A stretch of 64,000 nucleotides of DNA from Pseudomonas taeanensis MS-3 (GTDB taxonomy: Bacteria > Pseudomonadota > Gammaproteobacteria > Pseudomonadales > Pseudomonadaceae). This document shows, piece after piece, positions 42,701 through 50,542 of the stretch. The stretch's first letter is position 1. Each line of letters begins with the position of its first letter. The stretch lies in NCBI RefSeq assembly GCF_000498575.2, contig NZ_AWSQ01000004.1:769142-833141 (forward strand). Direction: 5' to 3'. The notes below the pieces were generated by a model, which saw only the letters and a program-made list of their open reading frames with translations, made no database searches and had not been told where the DNA came from. The translations under genes were made by a program, and so were the position numbers.

Positions 42701-43804
42701 ATGCCCCGCATGGATGAACAGAAGGTCTACGACGAGCTGGTCGGTCTCTCTTACGAATGCGTGCTGGACGAAAGCGCTTGGCTGCCGATGCTGGATCGAC
42801 TGATAGTCGCCAGTGGGCGTCAGCAAGGCTTGTTACTGTTCGCCAATCAGCGCAAGGGAGGCATTCGCGCGTCCACTGCCTTGCACCTGTGCGACCCTGC
42901 CACCATCGACACCTACAACAAGCACTACTGCCAACTGGATCCGGGCTTTAACGTGGTCCTCTCCCGCGCCGTAGGCCATTGGTACCACGACCTCACCGAT
43001 CTGGGCGCCGAGCGCATCCGCCGCGATCCCTACTATCAGGAGTTCCATATCCCCCACGGCATGCACAATCTCTCCTGTCTCAAATTGGACGAGCAGGATG
43101 ATTCAGGCATCTACTTGACGGTGCTCAACGAAACCGGCGCGCCTCCACCCGACGCCCGCCAGGATGCCCTGCTGAAGCGAGTTAGCCCGCACCTGCTGAA
43201 AGTCGCCAAGCTGTCCAACAAGATCAACCGCCTGGAGCTTGAGCTGGCCAATCGCGACCTGATTCTGGATAACCAGCCGACCCCGCTGTGGTTGCTCGAC
43301 GCCGATGGCCGCGTGCTGCATAGCAATCAGGCCGCGGCGCGGCGCTTGCGCCAGCCGGGTTTCGCCCTGTATGAGCGCTTCGCCCGACTGCACAGCAGTA
43401 ACCAGGACGCCTGCCTGCAGACGCTGATCCGCCACGCGTCTGGCAAGGACGGCAAGCGCCGCGCCGGCTGGCTGCGACTCAACGCCCCGCAACAACAGGA
43501 GCTGTTGGTCACCCCGGTGCCGGCCGAGGCCCGCTTCAATCAGAGCCTACAGAAACCGCTGGTGCTCCTGGCGCTGCTGGAGAACCAGCCGCAACTGGGC
43601 CTGCTGACCGAGCTCTTCCAGTTCAGCCCGGCCGAGCAGCGCCTGGCCGAACTGCTGGCTCAGCGGCTCAGTCCGGAAGCCTGCGCCGCACGCCTGAATG
43701 TGTCGATCAACACCGTGCGCAGCCAGTTGCGCGCCCTGTTCCGCAAGACCGATACCAGCCGCCAGAGCGAACTGCTCGGTCTGCTCGGTCGCCTGCATGT
43801 CTAA
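42701..43804 (+). CDS. LuxR-family transcriptional regulator
   Basis: 367-residue protein. Residues 1-200 have no family I can name; a PAS-like segment at about 190-225 (LILDNQPTPLWLLDADGRVLHSNQAA) precedes the C-terminal LuxR helix-turn-helix at about 300-360 (FQFSPAEQRLAELLAQRLSPEACAARLNVSINTVRSQLRALFRKT). It is convergent with the curli locus, whose last ORF runs antisense into its 3' end. Regulation of curli is possible but only inferred from position. ATG 42701 has AGGGAG upstream. Confidence 0.88.
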   Translation: MPRMDEQKVYDELVGLSYECVLDESAWLPMLDRLIVASGRQQGLLLFANQRKGGIRASTALHLCDPATIDTYNKHYCQLDPGFNVVLSRAVGHWYHDLTDLGAERIRRDPYYQEFHIPHGMHNLSCLKLDEQDDSGIYLTVLNETGAPPPDARQDALLKRVSPHLLKVAKLSNKINRLELELANRDLILDNQPTPLWLLDADGRVLHSNQAAARRLRQPGFALYERFARLHSSNQDACLQTLIRHASGKDGKRRAGWLRLNAPQQQELLVTPVPAEARFNQSLQKPLVLLALLENQPQLGLLTELFQFSPAEQRLAELLAQRLSPEACAARLNVSINTVRSQLRALFRKTDTSRQSELLGLLGRLHV

Positions 43805-44179
43805 GCGGCGGCTGCCGCTAAGCGCGCCACATTGCTCGCCGACGGCTGGTCTATAGCAACGCTGAATGGCCGGCTGCTCCGCGCCGTCCAGCCACCAACG
43901 CAGCTGCGCCCGCACTCGCGTGTCGGGGGCCAAGCCCAGGCTATTGTGCAGCGGGCAACTGGCCGGCTCACTGGCCCGCACCTCGCCGCTTTGCCGCGCG
44001 CGACTGCGCCCGGCCGCGCCGACGCTGTCGAGCGTCAGCTCGAACCGGATGGGCTGGCCGGCACCGCTAAAGCACAGACTCAGCGCCAGCTGGTTGGCCG
44101 CACGCGGCTGCAGACTGAGCAGCGCCTCGGCAGTCGGCGTGCCGGTCAACAGCGCGGCATAGAGCAATAACGTCAACAT
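43547..44179 (-). CDS. Putative curli assembly chaperone (CsgC/CsgH-like) with a run-on C-terminus
   Basis: An ORF of 210 codons at the position of csgC. A signal-like start MLTLLLYAALLTGTPTAEA is followed by a short beta-rich segment: LALSLCFSGAGQPIRFELTLD, then GRSRARQSGEV, DTRVRAQLRWWLDG. The pattern 'RFELTLDSVGAAGRSRARQSG' resembles CsgH-type curlin chaperones of about 110-125 residues. Its first 125 codons lie in free sequence; the remaining 85 are antisense to the LuxR gene, so the natural stop seems lost or a frameshift is present. A one-base shift would end at 43801, exactly at the LuxR stop. Shine-Dalgarno is poor. Confidence 0.5.
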   Translation of the reverse strand: MLTLLLYAALLTGTPTAEALLSLQPRAANQLALSLCFSGAGQPIRFELTLDSVGAAGRSRARQSGEVRASEPASCPLHNSLGLAPDTRVRAQLRWWLDGAEQPAIQRCYRPAVGEQCGALSGSRRLDMQATEQTEQFALAAGIGLAEQGAQLAAHGVDRHIQACGAGFRTEPLSQQFGQALLGRAELEELGQQAQLRLVLQQRQEHQRFL

Positions 44180-44190
44180 TGGGGAACCCG

Positions 44191-44221
44191 AAAAAAAGCT
44201 GCCGGCCAAGAAGCCGACAGC
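44191..44221 (-). terminator. Intrinsic terminator between csgA and the csgC/H-like gene
   Basis: Stem 44198-44206 (GCTGCCGGC) with 44213-44221 (GCCGACAGC), one wobble, six-base loop, followed on the minus strand by seven T residues. It starts 11 bases after the csgA stop and ends 12 bases before the next start, so the chaperone would be expressed by read-through. Confidence 0.88.
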
Positions 44222-44231
44222 GAGGGCAAGC

Positions 44232-45119
44232 TTAGTTCTGAGTAACAGTCGCAGTGCTGGAGGTGCCCGATTGCACAATAGTTGCGTCGTTGCCCGAATT
44301 GCTTTGATTGACGAAGGCCTGGTTCAGCGAGCCGCTTTGATGGACCCAAGCGTCATTGCCGATGCCGAGCTGGCCGATACTGGCCAGGTTGTCGACGCTA
44401 CCGGCGTATTGATACACATAGGCGTTGTGGTCGGAACCCGTCTGATCGATATCGACTTCGTTGCCGGTACCCGCGCTATAACCACCGATATAGTGGCTGT
44501 CACCGACCTGATCGGCGGTTAACGTGTTGCCGCTGTCATATTGACTGAAGTACAGCTCGTTGCCGTTGCCACCGCTCTGGTTAACCGTCGCCATGTGGTC
44601 AGCGCCGTATTGGCTCAGCTGCGTATAGTTGGAGTTCCCATCGAACTGGTTGACTGTCGCGTCGTGGTCGTCGCCGCTTTGCAGCAGATATGATGTGTTG
44701 GAGTCGCCATCGAACTGGTTGGTGGTGGCCTTGCTGCCGCTACCATACTGAGTCTGATAAGACTGGTTGAGTTGCCCGTTGTTTTGCGTGGCGTAGGCCT
44801 TGAGGTCGTCACCCTCTTGGTACTGATGAGCGAGGTTGTCATTCGCATAGGTCTGGCTAGTGCTCGCGCCGTTACCGTCACCGAGCTGAGTTTGCACTGC
44901 CGAGTTTGCAGTGGCCTCTTTCTGATAGATAGTGGCCATGTTGTAGCCGCCCACTTGATTCTGATAAGCGCTGTTGCCACTGGCCGTGGCCAGCTGCTGC
45001 ACGGTGGCTGTGTTGCTGCTGCCGACCGATTGGTACTGCTGTGAGCTGTTGCCATCCGCCCAGGCCTGGGCACTGGCGACGGCGACTACTGCTACAACTA
45101 GGGGGTTGAGTTTGAACAT
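44232..45119 (-). CDS. csgA: Major curlin subunit CsgA
   Basis: 295-residue secreted amyloid subunit with signal peptide MFKLNPLVVAVVAVASAQAWA. The mature protein is about twelve imperfect 20-23-residue repeats with the curlin spacing S-x5-Q...N-x5-Q, for example NTATVQQLATASGNSAYQNQ, HDATVNQFDGNSNYTQLSQ, NDATIVQSG. About twice the length of E. coli CsgA (151 residues). Asp, Asn and Gln are abundant and Cys absent. Follows csgB by 45 bases. Confidence 0.95.
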   Translation of the reverse strand: MFKLNPLVVAVVAVASAQAWADGNSSQQYQSVGSSNTATVQQLATASGNSAYQNQVGGYNMATIYQKEATANSAVQTQLGDGNGASTSQTYANDNLAHQYQEGDDLKAYATQNNGQLNQSYQTQYGSGSKATTNQFDGDSNTSYLLQSGDDHDATVNQFDGNSNYTQLSQYGADHMATVNQSGGNGNELYFSQYDSGNTLTADQVGDSHYIGGYSAGTGNEVDIDQTGSDHNAYVYQYAGSVDNLASIGQLGIGNDAWVHQSGSLNQAFVNQSNSGNDATIVQSGTSSTATVTQN

Positions 45120-45164
45120 GGTGTTTCTCCTTCTTTGCTTGGGTGTACAGCGGCTCGGTCGACC

Positions 45165-45647
45165 TCAGCGGTACTGGCGCACCAGCACGTTCTGACCATT
45201 GCCGAATTGGCGGATGCCACTGCTCAGACCGTCGCCGGCCTGTTCGATACGGGCGCCGTTGGCGGTGCCCGACTGCACGATCAGCGCCCGATTGTCGGCG
45301 CCGACCTGCGAGATGCTGGCCGCGTTGCCATAGCCAAACTGACTGATCGCGGCCATCTGCTGTTCGCCCTGCTGCAGGATCGCGGCCTCCTGCTCGGCGC
45401 CAGCCTGGACGATCAGAGCCAACGAGCCCCGGCCCTGCTGGCTCAGTTGCGCCTGCTGGGCGCTGCCGTGCTGGATCACATAAGCGCGCTGACCACCCTG
45501 CCAGGCCTGCGCCAGCGCGCTCCATCCACCGCCCACGGCCAGGTCGAAGTTATCGGCGAGGTCTGCCGCCGACAGCGGCGCGGCCAACTCGCAAAGGGCC
45601 AACAGTGCCGTGGCGATGCCGGTGCGAATGCAATGCGAGAGCCTCAT
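45165..45647 (-). CDS. csgB: Minor curlin subunit / nucleator CsgB
   Basis: 160-residue curlin with signal peptide (MRLSHCIRTGIATALLALCE) and five curlin-type repeats such as AYVIQHGSAQQAQLSQQG, ALIVQAGAEQEAAILQQG, AAISQFGYGNAASISQVG and ALIVQSGTANGARIEQAG. The basic C-terminal end NVLVRQYR matches the surface-anchoring tail of CsgB. It nucleates CsgA on the cell surface. First gene of csgBA, 399 bases downstream of csgG. Confidence 0.94.
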   Translation of the reverse strand: MRLSHCIRTGIATALLALCELAAPLSAADLADNFDLAVGGGWSALAQAWQGGQRAYVIQHGSAQQAQLSQQGRGSLALIVQAGAEQEAAILQQGEQQMAAISQFGYGNAASISQVGADNRALIVQSGTANGARIEQAGDGLSSGIRQFGNGQNVLVRQYR

Positions 45648-46046
45648 GGCGAATTCCTGCTGGTGGTTTCCTGGCTTTACTTTTAGTAGCGGGCGAGCGC
45701 GGCCGGTATCGGCCGTTGGATGGAAAATTCGTGGCTTTTACTAGGCCAAAGGATTAAGCCTGGGTGCCGTGTCGCACGCAGCAGTCGGGCATTTTCCGGG
45801 CGTCTGCGACAAACGCCGAGAACCCAGCCCGCGACCGCCCCGCGCGCCTCGACGGCGGGGAAAATCTCAGGAAATAGAAGGGTTACTAACAGGCACAGCG
45901 AATGCCGCAGGGCGCTGCGGTATCCCCGCTGAGGATGCCGCCCGCCAGGGTGCTAAGGCCTCTGGCCGGCGAGCGAAGACAGGCGCACGGCGCGCCGGAG
46001 TGATTAAGCCGCCGCGCGCTCCAGCGCGTGGCGCCTGGCATAGGCG
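45648..46046. other. Intergenic region between csgG and csgB
   Basis: 399 bases with no supported gene. It must hold the csgBA promoter and the end of csgDEFG; a short GC hairpin (CCGCA/TGCGG, near 45905-45920) lies in it but lacks a T-tract. Confidence 0.5.
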
Positions 46047-46871
46047 TTATTGGATCAGCGAATCCTGCTGCGTCGCGCGCTGGTCGGCGACGAACCACAA
46101 CCGGCGTTCGACTCCCTGGTTGATCATATGGGCCACTGCCGCCTCGATCGCCGAGAGTACACAGAGTTGTGCCGGTTCGTTGCTGGTGTAGCCAGCCTCC
46201 AGCTCGAGCAGCTCCTTGAACTCGATGAACTTGAACACCCCGGCACTGCGCGCCACCGAGTAGATGGTCTTGGAGGTCATCACATTGGCCAGCACCACGC
46301 CGCTGCGCACATCCACGGCGCGCAGGTTGACCGTCACCTGATCGACCCGGTACTCCTGCGACACACCTATGCCTAGATAGCGCGCACCATCACCGCCGCT
46401 GCGTATATTGGTGTCGTAGGCCACCACCCCACCCTCCAGCAGCATGTTGGCGGCCTGCAACGAAGGCAATTGCTCTTGGATATTGCTGGGAATATCTGGC
46501 TTGTTCTGCGAGGCACGGATGATCTTGCGCTCGGTCAGCACGTTCTGCAGCCCCTCGCGTTCCAGCACCATAAACCAGCCGCTGGCCTGCAACGCGTCGA
46601 CCAGCATGCTCGCCGCGCCCTGGGTGACAGCGGTGGAAAACGAACTGGCGGGCACCGGCTTGTACTGCCCGGTCTGATCACGAAAGCCGTACACGGCAGC
46701 CACCAATCGCCCCTTGGGCCTGGGTAGGGCCAGCAGCTCGTAGTAGGTCGAGGCGCGCGGGGTCAGGGTCGGCGTGCCACTTTCCAGCTCTGCTGGCATC
46801 GGCTCGCGCACCGCACAGCCAGGCAACAGAAAGGCCAGCAGCACTGCAGCACTCATCTTCATTCTGTTCAT
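46047..46871 (-). CDS. csgG: Curli secretion channel lipoprotein CsgG
   Basis: 274-residue outer-membrane lipoprotein forming the nonameric curlin pore. Lipobox FLLPGC near residue 20, then the conserved core TYYELLALPRPKGRLVAAVYGFRDQTGQYKP, TAVTQGAASMLVDAL, FMVLEREGLQNVLTERKIIRASQ, LLEGGVVAYDTNIRSGG and YLGIGVSQEYRVDQVTVNLRAVD. ATG 46871 was chosen (MNRMKMSAA) with AGGAAACC upstream; an upstream in-frame start lies in the csgF gap. Confidence 0.96.
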   Translation of the reverse strand: MNRMKMSAAVLLAFLLPGCAVREPMPAELESGTPTLTPRASTYYELLALPRPKGRLVAAVYGFRDQTGQYKPVPASSFSTAVTQGAASMLVDALQASGWFMVLEREGLQNVLTERKIIRASQNKPDIPSNIQEQLPSLQAANMLLEGGVVAYDTNIRSGGDGARYLGIGVSQEYRVDQVTVNLRAVDVRSGVVLANVMTSKTIYSVARSAGVFKFIEFKELLELEAGYTSNEPAQLCVLSAIEAAVAHMINQGVERRLWFVADQRATQQDSLIQ

Positions 46872-46901
46872 GCTTGAGGTTTCCTGCGCTGACAACCGTT
46901 A

Positions 46902-47324
46902 TCAGTTGTTGAGATTCAGACCGTTGACCTGAATTTCCGAGATCTCGCCGGTCAGGCGGTCGGTGATCTGGATGCTCAGACTGCCAGAGTCGTCGACAAT
47001 TTCGACGATAAAGTCGTCGGTGGTCAGGCTGCCGGTATTGCCATTGCCGACCTCGCTGAGGAACTGTGACAACAGACGCGACTGCAGCTGGTCGCTGAAA
47101 CGGTCCAGCGCCGAAGGTCTGGGGAAGGACGAACGCGACAGCGCGTCCGGGTCCTTCTTGTCGTTCTGCGCCTGGGCATTGTTCAGCAGCCAGGTGCCAT
47201 TCAGCGGATTACCACCGAAGGATGGATTGACCGGGGCATAGACCAGTTCGGTCGCCTGGACGCCGCCGAGGTTGGCACTCGCCAGCCAGATACAGGCGGG
47301 TAACAATGCAATGTGTCTGTTCAT
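46902..47324 (-). CDS. csgF: Curli assembly factor CsgF
   Basis: 140-residue secreted protein that caps the CsgG pore and positions CsgB. Signal peptide (MNRHIALLPACIWLASANLG, cleavage near QA-TEL) followed by the family signature ELVYAPVNPSFGGNPLNGTWLLNNAQAQN. Start overlaps the csgE stop by four bases (ATGA). Confidence 0.95.
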   Translation of the reverse strand: MNRHIALLPACIWLASANLGGVQATELVYAPVNPSFGGNPLNGTWLLNNAQAQNDKKDPDALSRSSFPRPSALDRFSDQLQSRLLSQFLSEVGNGNTGSLTTDDFIVEIVDDSGSLSIQITDRLTGEISEIQVNGLNLNN

Positions 47325-47704
47325 AGCTCATCCCTCTCCATGTCGAAGGAGTCGTACATGAGGCTTTCCAGCTTCTGCTGGGCGATTTGCTCAAGCACCT
47401 GATCGGCCGCCTGATAGGCAATGTCTTTCAGTTGTGCGGTGTTCGGCTGAAGAAAACTGCGGTACAGCGTGCGCCGCTGGTACTCGACCCACACCAGACT
47501 GCCCCAGCCCACTGAAGGCCGCTCGCGAACCACCAGGTTGAAGTCCAGTCGACTGGTGTCGATCAGCCGCTCGCTGAAGTGCCGATAAAATTCATGGCCG
47601 ATCCGCGAAATGGTGCTATCGACGATAAAACCCTGAATATCCTCTTCAGCCGCGAACGTCGACGCCAGCAACAGGCACAACGACAACCCAAGCATGGGGC
47701 GCAT
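47321..47704 (-). CDS. csgE: Curli assembly factor CsgE
   Basis: 127-residue periplasmic protein that delivers subunits to CsgG. Signal peptide MRPMLGLSLCLLLASTFA; then EEDIQGFIVDSTISRIGHEFYRHFSERL, LVVRERPSVGWGSLVWVEYQRRTLYRSFL and QVLEQIAQQKLE, all typical. I chose ATG 47704 over a GTG two codons upstream because GGGGGA is then properly spaced. Confidence 0.93.
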   Translation of the reverse strand: MRPMLGLSLCLLLASTFAAEEDIQGFIVDSTISRIGHEFYRHFSERLIDTSRLDFNLVVRERPSVGWGSLVWVEYQRRTLYRSFLQPNTAQLKDIAYQAADQVLEQIAQQKLESLMYDSFDMERDEL

Positions 47705-47716
47705 GGCCACGTCCCC

Positions 47717-48361
47717 CTAAGCCAGGGCCGCGCGCAGTCGAAACACCGCCTCGGCACGATTGGTCGCCCCCAGTTTGCCGAGCAGGTTGTGGATATGGCT
47801 CTTGACGGTGTGCGGGCTGACATACAGCTGTTCGGCGATTTGCGCGTTGGAAAAACCCTTGCCAACCAGACTGAGAATCTGCTGCTCGCGCTGGGTCAAC
47901 TCGCTGAGGGCGTCGGCCGATTCGCGCAGCCGACGCAACTGACAGAGCAAATGCTCCATTAAGGCTCGCGGCATCCAGGTGCCGCCCTTGAGGAGTACGC
48001 CAATACCGGCCAGCAACTGCTCACGGGTGGCATGGCTGGAGAAGATGCCGCCGATCCAGGGGTGCTTCTCCACCAGCTGCTGCGCCTGAGTCTCGGAGAC
48101 ATTGACCAAGGCCAGCGGAGCCTGCGTCAACAGCCGCTCGAGCAACGGCGAGAGCTGTTGCAGTTCGACGCTGCCGACATCCAGTATCCATAACTCGGTT
48201 TCAGCCTTGTCGATTTCATCCGGACGGCACAACTGCAGCCGCACCTCTGCGCCGTGCCCAAGAAAGTGATGGAAGAGCCGGCCCAGCAACTCGTTTTTGG
48301 TCAGTAGCGTTACTGCTTTGAGCTGAGCTGTTAACGCGCTACAGGTAAGATCCGTATCCAT
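47717..48361 (-). CDS. csgD: CsgD-like LuxR-family curli regulator
   Basis: 214-residue regulator. N-terminal receiver-like domain (residues 5-130) lacks a clear phospho-acceptor pocket, as in CsgD/VpsT. The C-terminal LuxR helix-turn-helix (LTQREQQILSLVGKGFSNAQIAEQLYVSPHTVKSHIHNLLGKLGATNR) is complete. Position as first gene before csgEFG supports the assignment. Six bases separate it from the csgE region. Confidence 0.88.
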   Translation of the reverse strand: MDTDLTCSALTAQLKAVTLLTKNELLGRLFHHFLGHGAEVRLQLCRPDEIDKAETELWILDVGSVELQQLSPLLERLLTQAPLALVNVSETQAQQLVEKHPWIGGIFSSHATREQLLAGIGVLLKGGTWMPRALMEHLLCQLRRLRESADALSELTQREQQILSLVGKGFSNAQIAEQLYVSPHTVKSHIHNLLGKLGATNRAEAVFRLRAALA

Positions 48362-48968
48362 GAGATATCCCGCCTCTACTCACCCTCAAGATCGAAAACT
48401 TCAACCATTCAAATCGCCAGATCGGCCTAATCCAAGAGCCATGAATCCGGTCACAAGAACGGTCTCTGGCGTCGATGGTATTTTGACTTTAGTTTGCGGC
48501 TAATCCCCGGCCATCATCTATTTGAATGAAATACATAGCCTTTTGTCCGAAGTGGCGAGGAGACTTCAATGACAACCCAGTCAGGCAGTCGAGACTCTTG
48601 AGCGAACTCAGCTAGTGCTCGTAAATAAGTCCAAAGCCGAACTTCAAGCCCACCCCTCCGCTTCACTGAAAATCATAAAGAATGACGACTCCTGTAATTT
48701 GCCCACGCAACCGATTTAGTCCTCATACAAGCGGTTATAAGTGTCGACATCTAAGGCCGATATAAGAGTCGAGCAGCACCAACACCAACCGAGCGGCGCC
48801 CAGGGCCGTGGCCGCACCCAGCGGTTCCGCGCCGAATATCTTTGGTGTTAGGGTTGCGGCTGAATCGAGGCCACAGAAAATGCCCGACAGAGCTGTTCAG
48901 AGGTGCGGATATGGGCCGATATAGGAAGCATCAACCCACTCAACAATAACGATAAGAAGCGAGCCGGT
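48362..48968. other. Long intergenic region upstream of csgD
   Basis: 607 bases, more AT-rich than surroundings between 48480 and 48760. No supported gene. A long regulatory leader before csgD is known in enterics. The motif GGCCGATATA occurs at 48753 and again at 48913, spacing about 160; significance unknown. Confidence 0.5.
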
Positions 48969-49520
48969 ATGAGTAGCGAGAGCGAAGTCGATAGCACCGA
49001 GGCGCCGAGCGATGAGCAACGGCTCTTGCAATTGGAAAAGGGACGCAAGCTCGATCGCATTCTGTTTTTTACGCTTACCGCCGTACTCACCATGATTCTC
49101 GCCAGCTGGCTGACGGCTAGCGTGTTCAACCTGCTGCATGAAAAAGAGCCCAACGACAGCGCCGACAGCGTTATCGCGCTGCAGGAACAGTTAACCCTGC
49201 TGGAGAAAAAACTGGCCACCCTGCAGCAACAAGTGGACACGCAAAACGCAAAGCTCAGTACATTGCCAGCCAGCCCCCCCGGCGCCACAACGCCCACTGT
49301 CCAGCGCTACGACGACCGTCAGTTGCGACGACAGCTGGCCAAGACCCTGATCGGCCAGGAGCAGGGTTTTCAGCAGAGCCTGGTCGCCCTCAAGACAGGT
49401 ATGCGTGACCTGGCCGGGATGATCGCTGGCTCGCGCAGTTGGCTGAGTTTCTACCAGGAGGCGCTGGACCAGCCCCTGGCCGGCAGCAACGCTCGGGTCA
49501 AGGAGTTGCAGCAGTGGTAA
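48969..49520 (+). CDS. Single-pass membrane protein with coiled coil, unknown function
   Basis: 183-residue protein starting MSSESEVDSTEAPSDEQRL. A cytoplasmic acidic head is followed by one transmembrane helix (ILFFTLTAVLTMILASWL, about residues 37-56), a coiled coil (VIALQEQLTLLEKKLATLQQQVDTQ, about 75-102), a Ser/Pro linker and a helical C-terminus (LRRQLAKTLIGQEQGFQQSL). I recognise no family. It precedes the HlyD/M50 operon by 239 bases and may belong to it. ATG 48969 has only a weak GAAGCGAG upstream. Confidence 0.65.
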   Translation: MSSESEVDSTEAPSDEQRLLQLEKGRKLDRILFFTLTAVLTMILASWLTASVFNLLHEKEPNDSADSVIALQEQLTLLEKKLATLQQQVDTQNAKLSTLPASPPGATTPTVQRYDDRQLRRQLAKTLIGQEQGFQQSLVALKTGMRDLAGMIAGSRSWLSFYQEALDQPLAGSNARVKELQQW

Positions 49521-49759
49521 GCCGGCGAAAGCGCAGCAGACACACCCAAGATCGACAAGCCGGTTAAAACTGCGCCCTGACACTTAAACTTTGCCAGCTC
49601 GTCGAGCCTTGTTAGAAGCCGGCGCAGCCGCAGCGCACTGGGCACCACCCGCAAGTGGCTTACCGATACAGGTCAATCTACCCAATCCCCGCGCAGCGTT
49701 TTGCGCTGTAGAGGTTCTCCCGTACACTCGCCCGATTCAACTTTGCAGGGAGAGCAACC

Positions 49760-50542
49760 ATGCGGCGAACGATCCGTTGGACAGGCCTTGCCCTGGGGCT
49801 GTTTTGGATGAGCGCCACCCAGGCGAGTTCGCTGGGAAACGACCCTCTACTCGACAGTCCTGGCGCAGCGCCTTCCGCTGAACGCAAGGCACGCGGCGTT
49901 CTGCGAGCCCGCAACCAGGCCACGCTGTCCAGCGAACTGGCCGGCCGTATCACTGAGATGCCCTATGCCGATGGGCAAGACTTCAAGAAGGACGCGGTGC
50001 TGGTACGCTTCGACTGCAGTGCCTACCAGGCCCAGTTGAACGCGGCGCAGGCAGCCGTGCGAGCCGCACGCGAAGAACTCGCACACAACAAGCAACTGGC
50101 CTCGCTAAATTCCGTCGGACGCTTTCAGGTCGCCCTGGCCCAGGCCCGCCAGGCCGAAGCCCAGGCCCAAGCCCAGGTCTATCAGGTACAGGTCAAACGC
50201 TGCATGGTGACTGCACCCTTCGATGGCCGCGTGGTCGCACGCCGTGTGCAACCATTCGAGAGCGTTGCCGGCGGCACTGCACTGCTGGAAATAGTCGATA
50301 ACCGCACACTGGAAGTTCACTTGCTGGTGCCTTCGAGCTGGTTGGGCTCGCTGAAGCAAGGCGATCGTTTCGAGTTCATCCCGGACGAAACCGGCCAACC
50401 CTTGCAAGTGGAAATCAAACGTTTGGGGGCGCGCATCGATGAAGGCAGCCAGACCCTGCTGCTGATCGGCGCCCTGCCCCAGGACGCTCCCGGTCTATTG
50501 GCCGGCATGAGCGGCAGCGCGCGCTTCCTGGAGGCGCCATGA
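49760..50542 (+). CDS. HlyD/RND-type periplasmic adaptor (membrane fusion protein)
   Basis: 260-residue adaptor with a signal peptide (MRRTIRWTGLALGLFWMSA, cleavage near QA-SSL). Biotinyl-lipoyl halves flank a short coiled coil: GVLRARNQATLSSELAGRITEMPYADGQDFKKDAVLVRFD, then QLNAAQAAVRAAREELA, then MVTAPFDGRVVARRVQPFESVAGGTALLEIVD. The usual beta-barrel region follows. Starts the operon and overlaps the next gene by four bases (ATGA). ATG 49760 has AGGGAG upstream. Confidence 0.88.
   Translation: MRRTIRWTGLALGLFWMSATQASSLGNDPLLDSPGAAPSAERKARGVLRARNQATLSSELAGRITEMPYADGQDFKKDAVLVRFDCSAYQAQLNAAQAAVRAAREELAHNKQLASLNSVGRFQVALAQARQAEAQAQAQVYQVQVKRCMVTAPFDGRVVARRVQPFESVAGGTALLEIVDNRTLEVHLLVPSSWLGSLKQGDRFEFIPDETGQPLQVEIKRLGARIDEGSQTLLLIGALPQDAPGLLAGMSGSARFLEAP

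Noticed and set aside
45905..45920. CCGCA/TGCGG hairpin after csgG
   Set aside because: Stem is only five base pairs, with no T-tract, and GC-rich DNA makes such stems common.
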